64,000 bases of DNA from Eledone cirrhosa (taxonomy: Eukaryota > Mollusca > Cephalopoda > Octopoda > Eledonidae). A model generated the notes under the pieces. It searched no databases, was not told the DNA's origin, and saw nothing but the letters and a program-made list of their open reading frames with translations. The position numbers were made by a program, and so were the translations under genes. Of the stretch, positions 21,361 to 30,787 are shown piece by piece. How positions within the stretch are numbered: the first letter of the stretch is position 1; each line of letters begins with the position of its first letter. The stretch is taken from positions 178,171,782 to 178,235,781 of the forward strand of contig OZ024743.1 of assembly GCA_964016885.1 (NCBI GenBank). The letters run 5' to 3'.

Positions 21361-21836
21361 ATAAATAAATAAATAGATAAATAAATAAATAAATACATAC
21401 ACAAGCACAATAACAACAAACATATAAACACACACTAGTCACCCAATCACGAACAGACATCAAACAAAACACAATACACACACGTAAACGCATGCGCAAA
21501 GAAGACAAAATAAAATAAACGAACAAGCAAATAAATAAATAAATATATAGACAGACTAAATAAAAATGGCGTAGACATACAATGCAACGGGAGGAAACAA
21601 TAGCACCACTGACGATGTTGCAGATGTGCAACGAAAGATTTATGATAAACTATATATATGTGTTTGTGTCTATATTATATCTGTATTATTTTTGACCGTC
21701 GGTCAGTCAATGGCAACATCGAGGACCGAATAAATTAGATTACCGATATAAAAGACACAGAAGCGAAAACCAACCAAACAGTGAGTGTGTTCTGTTATTA
21801 ATTCTGGCAATATTACACAAATATGACCCTCCCCAA

Positions 21837-21837
<1 letters not shown>
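21361..21837 (+). mobile_element. Penelope 3' region / terminal repeat candidate
   Basis: Contains (AAAT)n runs, a GACCGTCGGTC dyad near 21,694 and the text GGCAATATTACACAAATATG. The last part is similar to 57,856-57,920, where another hammerhead-like motif lies upstream, so both may be copies of the element's leading region. Confidence 0.45.
21609..21636 (+). ncRNA. Hammerhead-like hairpin downstream of Penelope ORF
   Basis: CTGACGA, one extra T, a perfect five-base stem GTTGC/GCAAC with loop AGATGT, then GAAA. It matches the hammerhead order except for the inserted T before stem II. It lies 250 bp after the Penelope reading frame, where such motifs are expected. Mirror at 49,913-49,940. 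Confidence 0.45.
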
Positions 21838-21931
<94 letters not shown>

Positions 21932-21932
21932 C
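21838..21932. repeat. (TA)n microsatellite, left arm
   Basis: Near-pure TA run. The right-arm counterpart at about 49,662-49,711 is roughly 44 bp shorter, one of the clearest length differences between arms. Confidence 0.95.
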
Positions 21933-22164
21933 CCATTCAGTTTATTTGATACTTTAATATATCTAAAACGATAGTTTGCTATCGTCAACTCTAGAAAGAA
22001 AAATTACTTATTTTTACCTGTTGATAGGTAAAACTAAATAAATTCATGCACCATCTCACTACTACAGCCACTGTTTCTGTCACTGGATAGAATGAATAAA
22101 ATCAATAGCAATATTTCTCTGTATCCACATAGATTTATAACGGTTGTCGTGGTTGTCGTCGTTA

Positions 22165-24855
22165 TTCCTTATCCTTCCCAATGCCAGGTTATTCCTTATC
22201 CTTTCTTAGGCCAGGTTATTCCTTATCCTTCCCAATGCCAGGTTATTTCTTATCCGTCCCTAGGCCAGGTTATTCCTTATCCTTCCCTAGACCAGGTTAT
22301 TCCTTATCCTTCCCAATGTCAGGTTATTCCTTATCCTTCCCAATGCCAGGTTATTTCTCATCCGTCCCTAGGCCAGGTTATTCCTTACCCTACCCAATGC
22401 CAGGTTATTCCTTATCCTTCCCAATGCCAGGTTATTTCTTATCCGTCCCTAGGCCAGTTTATTTCTTATCCGTCCCCAGGTCAAGTTATTCCTTATCCTT
22501 CCCTAGACCAGTTATTCCTTATCCTTCCCAATGCCAAGATATTCCTTATCCTTCCCAATGCCAGGTTATTTATTATCCGTCCCTAGGCCAAATTATTCAT
22601 TAGCCTGCCCTAGGCCAGGTTATTCTGTATCCTTCCCAATGCCAGGTTACTTTTTATTCTTCCCAATGCCAGGTTATTTCTTATCCGTCCCTAGACCAGG
22701 TTATTCCTTATCTTTGCCAATGCCAGGTTATTCCTTATTCTTCCCAATGCCAGGTTATTTCTTAGCCGTCCCTAGGCCGGGTTATTCCTTATCCTTCCCA
22801 ATGCCAGGATATTCCTTATCCTCCCTTAGGCCAGGTTATTCCTTATCCTTCCCAATGCCAGGTTATTCCTTATCCTTCCCAAAGCCAGGTTATTTCTTAT
22901 CCGTCCCTAGGCCAGGTTATTCCTTATCCTTCCCAATGCCAGGTTATTCCTTATCCTTCCCCCCAATGCCAGGTTATTTCTTATCCGTCCCTAGGCCAGG
23001 TTATTCCTTATCCTTCCCAACGCCAGATTATTTCTTATCCTTCCCTAGACCAGGTTATTCCTTATCCTTCCCAATGCCAGGTTATTCCTTATCCTTCCCA
23101 AAGCCAGGTTATTCCTTATCCTTCCCAATGCCAGGTTATTCCTTATCCTTCCCACTGATAGGTTATTTCTTATCCGTCCCTCGGCCAGGTTATTCCGTAT
23201 CCTTCCCAATGCCAGGTTATTCCTTATCCTTCCCAATGCCAGGTTATTTCTTATCCGTCCCTAGGCCAGGTTATTCCTTATCCTTCCCAACGCCAGATTA
23301 TTTCTTATCCTTCCCTATACCAGGTTATTCCTTATCCTTCTCAATGCCAGGTTATTTATTATCCTTCCCTAGGCCAGGTTATTCCTTATCCTTCCCAATT
23401 CCAGGTTATTCCTTATCCTTTCACTGCTAGGTTATTTCTTATCCGTCCTTCGGCCAGGTTATTCCGTATCGTTCCCAATGCCAGTTTACTATTTATTCTT
23501 CCCAATGCCAGGTTATTTCTTATCCGTCCCTAGACCAGGTTATTCCTTATCCATCCCAATGCCAGGTTATTCCTTATTCTTCCCAATGCCAGGTTATTTC
23601 TTAGCCGTCCCTAGGTCAGGTTATTCTTTATCCTTCCCAATGCCAGGATATTCCTTATCCTCCCTTAGGCCAGGTTATTCCTTATCCTTCCCAATGCCAG
23701 GTTATTCCTTATCCTTCCCAATGCCAGGTTATTTCTTACCCGTCCCTAGGCCAGGTTATTCCTTATACTTCCCAATGCCAGGATATTCCTTATACTTTCT
23801 TAGGCCAGGTTATTCCTTATCCTTCCCAATGCCAGGTTATTTCTTATCCGTCCCTAGGCTAGGTTATTCCTTATCCTTCCCAATGCCAAGTTATTTATTA
23901 TCCTTCCCAATGCCAGGTTATTTATTATCCTTCCCTAGGCCAGGTTATTCCTTATCCTTCCCAATGCCAGGTTATTCCTTATCCTTCCCAATGCCAGGTT
24001 ATTTCTTATCCGTCCCTAGGCCAGGTTATTCCTTATCCTTCCCAACGCCAGATTATTTCTTATCCTTCCCTAGACCAGGTTATTCCTCATCCTTCCCAAT
24101 GCCAGGTTATTTCTTATCCTTCCCTAGACCAGGTTATTCCTTATCCTTCCCAATGCCAGGTTATTTATTATCCTTCCCTAGGCCAGTTATTCCTTATCCT
24201 TCCCAATGCCAGGTCATTTCTTATCCTTCCCAATGCCAGGTTATTTCTTATCCGTCTCTAGTTCAAGTTATTCATTATCCTTCCCTAGACCAGGTTATTC
24301 CTTATCCTTCCCAATGCCAGGTTATTTCTTATCCTTCCTTAGGCCAGGTTATTCCTTATCCTTCCCAATGCCAGGTTATTTCTTATCCTTCCTTAGGCCA
24401 GGTTATTCCTTATCCTTCCCAATGCCAGGTTATTCCTTATCCTTCCCAATGCCAGGTTATTTCTTATCCGTCTCTAGTTCAAGTTATTCATTATCCTTCC
24501 CTAGACCAGGTTATTCCTTATCCTTCCCAATGCCAGGTTATTTCTTATCCTTCCTTAGGCCAGGTTATTCCTTATCCTTCCCAATGCCAGGTTATTCCTT
24601 ATCCTTCCCAATGCCAGGTTATTTATTATCCGTCCCTAGGTCAAGTTATTCCTTATCCTTCCCAATACCAGGTTATTCCTTATCCTTCCCAACGCCAGGT
24701 TATTTCTTATCCGTCCCTAGGCCAGGTTATTCCTTATCCTTCCCAATGCCAGGTTATTCCTTATTCTTCCCAATGCCAGGTTATTTCTTATTCTTCCTTA
24801 GGCCAGGTTATTCCTTATCATTCCCAATGCCAGGTTATTTCCTATCCTTCCCTAG
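22165..24855. repeat. 27-bp minisatellite, left arm (about 100 units)
   Basis: Unit GGTTATTCCTTATCCTTCCC followed by AATGCCA. The period of 27 is a multiple of three, so frames stay open: one reads GYSLSFPMP, another VIPYPSQCQ, and the minus strand reads GRIRNNLAL. Two main unit types (CCTTCCCAATGCCA and CCGTCCCTAGGCCA) alternate in a loose higher-order pattern. The long open frames (22,531-23,430, 23,478-24,875) are by-products of the repeat; no signal peptide or non-repeat domain supports a protein. Flank at 22,148 is GGTTGTCGTCGTTATTCC. Confidence 0.95.
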
Positions 24856-24871
24856 TAACTATATCTATATA

Positions 24872-25609
24872 CTAGCAGAATGGCCTGGCGTTGCTCGGGA
24901 TTCTAATAATAGATTGGCATGTTTATCCCTCCTTTCTGAAACGGTACAGAGAAGTACTGGATACCTCGGCCTGGGGATGGTGTCTACATTTTGTGCTTAT
25001 GAAAAACATTTGTCGTAAATTACCAGGGGTTTAACTTAATTGGGTGCCTGAGAGTAAAATGTAAGGAATAAACTCGTCAGTGATGCATATGATTTCCGAA
25101 CCGTTGACTATGTAATCGCTGGCCTTGTTTGTTTATATTTTGTTTTTGTGTATGCAAAAATACCTGTACACGAATATATATATTAAAATAAGAGATTAAA
25201 GTTTAATCAAAGAATCGCTGCTTTCACCCTTAACGGCACCTTCTGAAACTAAAAAAAAATCAATCTGTGAACGCAGAAGTAAATATTTCTAAAAAACCTT
25301 ACACACTATAGATATATATATACACACACACACTATATATATACATATACACACACACACACACATACAGAGATAGTGTCATAAAGTCGTAATGCAAACA
25401 GCCAGACATACAGACAGATTATAGAGAGATCGCTAAACGGCGCCTAATGCGGTCCCCAGGGCATTGAAAATTTGGAATATTATTTGCTCAAAACACTCAC
25501 ATGACCATAAGTATTACATGTGTAAAGTTTGAAAACAATCGGTTTGGTGGTTCTCGAGTTTTAGGGAGTCAGACAGACAGTCAGACATTCTCTGTTTTAG
25601 ATATATAGA
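24872..25609 (-). mobile_element. Non-autonomous Helitron, left arm
   Basis: On the minus strand it starts TCTATATATCTAAAACAGAG (preceded by A) and ends GCAACGCCAGGCCATTCTG + CTAG (followed by T). The ends fit Helitron insertion between A and T. It is 738 bp, without Rep/helicase, and related to 15,083-15,673. It abuts the minisatellite, so the array flank is Helitron sequence. Mirror 44,185-44,922. Confidence 0.8.
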
Positions 25610-25682
25610 TAATATTGTGTGTGTGTGTTTAAGCGGAATTTTAGTAATAGGTATATGTATATATATATATTATAAAGAGTCA

Positions 25683-25790
25683 GGACGCCGACAGCTGAGC
25701 TCTTGCCGTTTCAACAGCTGGTTCCAGTCTGCCTGGAACTAGCTGTTGAAACGGCAAGAGCTCAGCCATCGGGGTCCCAACTCTTTATAA
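25683..25790. repeat. Long hairpin repeat, left arm
   Basis: Arms of about 48 nt: GGACGCCGACAGCTGAGCTC… against …GAGCTCAGCCATCGGGGTCC, with a short loop near CAGTCTGCCTGG. The same arm occurs singly at 2,041-2,092. Both are set between TA-rich runs with TTATAAAGAGT flanks (present inverted on both sides here). It could be a fold-back element. Mirror 44,004-44,111. Confidence 0.8.
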
Positions 25791-26279
25791 TATAACCATA
25801 CTCTACTACCCCAAGTATCGAGTACTCTGTTGAGTAATGTCAAACCAGTTTCAAACTGAGTCCATCCTGATTTATATATATATACTATAATTGTTTCAAC
25901 ACACTGACGCGCATGTGTGTATGTAGATTGTACCCACAAGTGTAGTGAATGTTAGATTATCATCACCCAGTCTTTCATCAGTCACATAAACACATAGATG
26001 CTAATGAGCAAGCCCAATCTACCATTTATTTCTGGGATAAATAACATCAGTTTAATAACACCTCCAAAATTGTTTTCGCATACATTTTTGATAATGAATG
26101 GAAATTTTCGCAGTTTTAGACTATGATTAAGATGATGAAATTTTAAAGAAAAATGTTTTTGTCATTAGCAGATTCATATCTAATTTATATAGGATGAAAT
26201 TAGAGAAGCCTTTTCTCAGACAATCTCATATATTGATGTATTAACATCATAAAAAGGTGGCGAAATGACAGAGTTGAGT

Positions 26280-26397
26280 TGTTTGAACGTCAGATAGAAG
26301 GCTTTGTGGTATTCATTCCGACTCTGTTTGCGTTCAAATTCGGTCGAGCTCAACTTTGTGCCTTTCATCATTTTGAGGTTGATAAAAAAAGTATAAC
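26280..26397 (+). mobile_element. tRNA-derived SINE fragment, left arm
   Basis: Contains GCGTTCAAATTC (B-box-like), then CTCAACTTTGTGCCTTTCAT and GTTGATAAA, the body text of the cephalopod tRNA-derived SINE family. The open frame over it (26,279-26,551) is not a gene. Mirror 43,397-43,514. Confidence 0.7.
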
Positions 26398-26899
26398 TCT
26401 AATAATGGAGTCAATTCTTCCTCTTTATCTCTTTCTAACTCTCAATCTCTCTGGAAGAAATCTTCTGTACACATATCCAGGGCCTAATTTAAGGCAGAGG
26501 AAATTGCACCAAGAGTCTTATAGTGGGGGCCCCCACAAACGACAGCCGTAGCAATTTATTTGAGCCCTCAGATGGGCCTTTTAGTTTTAGGATGGTTAGA
26601 ATTTTTTTTATTTAATATCTGTATGTATAACTTTTCAATTACTTGCGCCTAGCTAATTTTGATATGTAAATTGGGGGGTTTGCTGTGTATTCTAATTTTT
26701 TGTGTATAAGGGTCCCTACAAGTCACTTGGGATAAAAAAAAATCAGGTAAATGTGTTGTCATTATTAGTAAAAACTTGGAAAGGTTACTATCCAAGTAAA
26801 GTCATTGTCAAATATGGATATAGAGAATAGGAATAGGATGGACAAGTTCAGGGAGCTAATAATAAAGGAATTTTCTTTCCTGGAATAGTAGTAGATTGT
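26398..26899. other. Gene-free repeat-like DNA
   Basis: Contains a TCTCTGGAAGAAATCTT segment also found near 54,680, and GGGCCTAATTTAAGGCAGAG with GGGGGCCCCCAC, possibly a MITE. Family not identified. Confidence 0.4.
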
Positions 26900-27000
26900 A
26901 TCATCATCACCATTTAGCGTCCATTTTTTCATGCTTGCATGGGTTAGACAGGTTGTCCACGCCGGGAAGAAAGTCTAGCCACAGATGGCCATGTCACACC
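26900..27000 (-). mobile_element. LINE/SINE 3' tail fragment, left arm
   Basis: ATCATCATCACCATTTAGCG, CATGCTTGCATGGGTTAGAC: the conserved 3'-tail text of the RTE-like family in reverse orientation with a trinucleotide tail. Mirror 42,794-42,894. Confidence 0.65.
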
Positions 27001-27409
27001 TTGCTCTGACGAGGACTATATATATATATATATATATAATTTGCTCCGGACGTAGCACCCGTGTCTGAAAGAACCCGCAGAAGTAGAATCAGCCAGATCC
27101 ATACAAGGACCATGACTCGAGCTACATGCCGGCGAAACATTTGTAACACAAAATAAACTAAGTCCAGATGCATCACTGATTTTTCGTTTCCTTTATAATA
27201 TCTACACTCTACTCTGATGAATATCGAGTGCTAATTTTGGCATACCGCCTATGGAAGCACCATAGCTACCACTATACACAACTATATATATATATACTCA
27301 GAAGAGTGACACAGTTGAAGTCATGTGGAAGCCATTTCTATATTAAACATGATGTTTACACTCTACTAATGTATTAAGTACCTTACTAACTGTGTGTATA
27401 TTTATATTC

Positions 27410-28454
27410 TGGTGCAATAAGTAGCAGCAAGTGCCCACAGAATACTAACTCATTCCATTGCACAGATGGTTCTATAGAAATAGTGGACAGCTTCCGTTAC
27501 CTGGGTGATAAAATCAGCAGTGGGGGAGGGTGCTCTGAAAGTACAGTAGCTAGGGTCAGAACGGGATGGAAAAAGTTCAGAGAGCTTATACCACTATTGG
27601 CCGCTAAAGGATTCTCTCTAAAAATGAAAGGCAGGCTGTATGATGCCTGCATACGAACAGCAATGTTACATGGCAGTGAGACCTGGGCATTGTGTGCAGA
27701 GGATATACGCAGATTGGAGAGAAACGAAGCTTGCATGCTCCGCTGGATGTGTAATAGTAACATACGTGAACGGCAAAGCATAAACGTACTAAGGGAGAAA
27801 TTAGAAATAAGAGGGATCAGAGGTTGTTTACTCGAAAGAAGACTACGTTGGTATGGTCACGTGATGCGGATAAAAGACGACAGCTGTATAAAAAAGTGCA
27901 GGGCAATAAAAATAGACGGTAGCCACGGAGTAGGCAGACCCAGAAAAACCTGGGACGACTTGATAAATTCCGACCTCACACACTTACACCTCTCCAAGAC
28001 AATGTCACTGGACCGAGAGCTTTGCCGCTACACAGTAATAGAGAAGACCCGCCTTACCTAAGTACAAAGTGAAACCTACTACAGTCAGTAGGCACCTCTA
28101 ACAAAATACACCCCGTCCCACTACCCCCACCCCATCCACACCACCCCTTCATTGTAAAGTTATGTTGGTGTCACAACATCCAGGCCGAAACAAATGAGGT
28201 CGTGTAGGTGTCACGACAAAAAACACACAGTCCACGCTGTAATGTGGCCTTGTAGGCAACACGGTAAAACCTCCCAGTCCCACACTGTAAATGTGGTTGG
28301 TGTTAGGAAGGGCATCTAGCCGTAGAAAACCCGCCAGACAGTCCTATGCGAGCAAGACAACCACTCTTGCCTCAAGTGGGAAAACCCCCGTCCAAACCCA
28401 TGCAAGCGTGGAATATGGACGTTAAACGATGATGATGATGATGATGATGATGAT
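27410..28454 (+). mobile_element. RTE-like LINE, 5'-truncated copy D, left arm
   Basis: Begins abruptly inside the ORF at GGTGCAATAAGTAGCAGC, runs through the C-terminal coding region and 3' UTR, and ends in (GAT)n at 28,454. Short length and a 5' cut are typical of target-primed insertion. Mirror 41,340-42,384. Confidence 0.85.
27483..28061 (+). pseudogene. LINE ORF C-terminal fragment (192 codons)
   Basis: Carries FRYLGDKISSGGGCSES, MLHGSETWALCAEDIRRLE and RRLRWYGHVMRI, the conserved region after the zinc finger in this LINE family. No catalytic residues are present. The right-arm copy (41,733-42,311) differs by one residue near the end (KTHLT versus KTRLT here). Confidence 0.8.
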
Positions 28455-28600
28455 ATATAATAATAATAATGAGTATAACTGAAGTTGCAGCTGCGAGTAG
28501 CAGGTTCACAATTGATTTTTGGAGACTCTCACAAAGCACTCAATGAGAGAGTAATCAATGAATTAATCCTCAGAGTAATCAACATAAGTTAGGTAATAAT

Positions 28601-28720
28601 TGTTTCTACTTTAGGCACAAGGCCAGCAATTACTCAGTACATTACTGGTACTTTATTTTATCAACCCCATAAGGATGAAAGGCAAAGTTAACCTCGGCGG
28701 GATTTGAACTCAGACTGTAA
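28601..28720 (-). mobile_element. tRNA-derived SINE with 14-bp target duplication, left arm
   Basis: Minus-strand SINE body (CAAATCCCGCCGAGGTTAAC, CTTTGCCTTTCATCC, AATAAAGTACCAGTAATG, GGCCTTGTGCC). The flanks AGTTAGGTAATAAT at 28,587-28,600 and 28,721-28,734 are a perfect 14-bp duplication, as expected for L1/RTE-type retroposition. Mirror 41,074-41,193. Confidence 0.85.
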
Positions 28721-28960
28721 AGTTAGGTAATAATGACACAATGAAATATGTGGCCAAAGGTGTGTTGCCACCTTAATACTACAACAAAAAATACAGACAG
28801 GTTAAAGACGAACCTGGACCTGATTGATAGATATTAGATATTAATCAATAAATATCTTCAATAGGCTTCTAGAAATCTGGAAGCTACACTCCAAGTTGTG
28901 TAATGCAAGTAAGTAATGTATCCTAAGATGGAACGAGAATATATATATATATATATATAA

Positions 28961-29235
28961 ATGAAAGGTATAGAAATTGTTTTAGCGAGAAGTTAACAGT
29001 ATTCCATAACATATATGCGACTATGTCGTCAAGATGGGAAAAATAGTTAACGTAAGATGTAGGAAAAATAGTTCAAACTCATCTCAAAAGAGCATCAGGA
29101 TACAAATTTATCCACAGAATTTAGTGAAATCAAGGGAAAAATCAATAGACCCTTAACTCATGATAAAATAAAGTTTAAAATACTTATCCTTCAATTTGGA
29201 AAAATATCAAATGCTCTGTATAGTCTTAAAGACTA
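28961..29235 (+). repeat. 275-bp terminal direct repeat, copy 1 (TRIM-like), left arm
   Basis: Starts ATGAAAGGTATAGAAATTG and ends TCTTAAAGACTAT. It repeats directly at 29,588-29,863 with a dozen or so differences. The ends are not TG…CA, so a classical LTR is not supported. Confidence 0.85.
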
Positions 29236-29587
29236 TTTCATGAAAACTTTCAGTGGAGATGGTCACGGTTGGATTTCAATCGTCAGCAGAGCTCAACAGA
29301 TAACCAGGGCTCCCACAGAATTATAAGCCAAAAAGGGAATTCTAAAACTGGCTAGTTCACCATCATGCGTGATTATGAAAAACGCACATGAGGAAAAACA
29401 CGGCTAGTGACGTCAGGATGAAAATGAATGTTTGTTTACAAGAAACAACAGTCAAATACATTCCGAAAAAAAACTCTAAAAAAGGAGTTCAGCAAACAGC
29501 AATATTATCGCAGTTTTTATTAAAAAAACCGGGATTAGTCACAGATAATTTAAGCACTGAAGGAAAAGAATCCGAGTATAAATATAA
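29236..29587 (+). mobile_element. Internal region of TRIM-like element, left arm
   Basis: 352 bp between the two 275-bp direct repeats. A 67-codon frame (29,388-29,591) has no known domain. The total element (about 900 bp) resembles a terminal-repeat retrotransposon in miniature, but no primer-binding or polypurine tract is assigned. Confidence 0.5.
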
Positions 29588-29863
29588 ATGAAAGGTATAG
29601 AAATTGTTTTAGCAAGAAGCTAATAGTATTCCATAATATATATGCGACTATGTCGTCAAGATGGGGAAAATAGTTAACGTAAGATGTAGGAAAAATAATT
29701 CAAACTCATCTCAAGGGAGAATCAGGATATAAATTCATCCACAGAATTTAGTGAAATCCAGGGAAAAAATCAATAGACCCTTAACTCATGATAAAATAAA
29801 GTTTAAAATACTTATCCTTCAATTTGGAAAAACATCAAATGCTCTGTATAGTCTTAAAGACTA
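29588..29863 (+). repeat. 275-bp terminal direct repeat, copy 2 (TRIM-like), left arm
   Basis: Second copy of 28,961-29,235, ending TCTTAAAGACTAT before a TA run. Both copies are mirrored at 39,931-40,207 and 40,560-40,834. Confidence 0.85.
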
Positions 29864-30787
29864 TATATATATAGTTATGTTCTTAATTGTAATACACTTT
29901 AGTATTGTATCTGAATAATATTTTGAATAAATAATGTTCTGCAAAATATAGATTTTAGTTTGTATAAACGATATTTGAGAGAAAGAATGTGTTTGTGTGT
30001 GCTGGTGGTAGTGAGGGTACATGTATGTAGTGGGGAAGAGTCTCTATATGTGGGGAAATATGTGGTGGGAGAGAATATGTGTGGTGGGAAAGAGTGAAAG
30101 AAGAAAAAACCCCAGTACAGGACTGGTACGTCATATATTATTATAAACCATGAATAGATGAAAGGCAAAATTATTTTAGCAGGAATTGAGCTGCGACTGC
30201 AGATATCCTGAATGAATACTAGTAGGCAACTTTCATGATCAAACAATTCTCTAAATACGTTGTCTTGGGAGTTATGTTAAAAGTTCAATTGTTAAAAATG
30301 AGTGTTTGAAAAAAAAAGAAAGATTTTTTAAACATATAAATACTAAAACATGACAGACATTTGTGTCTGTCTGTCATAGCTTATGAAACATTGATTTTTT
30401 TTTCAACACCATCTTATCAATTTTAATTAATTGAGTAATTTTTTTTTTTTGTGTGGTGTGTTTTGATTTGTTTAGATTGGTTGAATGTTATTGTTGGGTA
30501 GCATTGTCATCATCATTATCATCATCATATGTCCATTTTCCACTCTAGCATGGGTTAGAGAAGTTGTCTTTTCGGGACCAATGGTTTGATTTAAAAAATA
30601 TATCTGAAGTCTTAGGGAAAGAATCGAAATTTAAGAAAAACATAAAACAATTAAGCTAATCATTTGGTCCAACAATTCCCTAGAAAATTAATAGAAACCC
30701 AAATAGTTAGAATCAGTAGTTGTACTAAATTTATAGCTTACTGTATTATTCATTCATACATATATATGCACACACACACACACACAC
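29864..30787. other. Gene-free DNA with SINE and LINE-tail relics, left arm
   Basis: A minus-strand SINE relic lies at 30,150-30,205 (AGATGAAAGGCAAAATTATT, GGAATTGAGCT). A reverse LINE tail lies at 30,508-30,575 (CATCATCATATGTCCATTTT, TAGCATGGGTTAGAGAAG). A short dyad (GACAGACATTTGTGTCTGTC) lies near 30,350-30,373. Open frames here show no domain. The mirror is 39,008-39,931. Confidence 0.55.

Noticed and set aside
19557..21431. Minus-strand ORFs opposite the Penelope element
   Set aside because: Antisense shadows; hydrophobic composition comes from complementing the coding strand.
22165..24855. CRISPR array
   Set aside because: The repeats are contiguous with no unique spacers, and the context is clearly animal DNA.
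22531..24875. Long PGYSLSFPMP-repeat ORFs as a structural protein gene
   Set aside because: Several frames and both strands are open because the repeat period is a multiple of three. There is no start context, signal peptide or unique domain. Kept as a finding only for transcript testing.
26279..26551. 90-codon ORF MFERQIEGFV…
   Set aside because: Overlaps a SINE body and its flank; the protein text is translated SINE.
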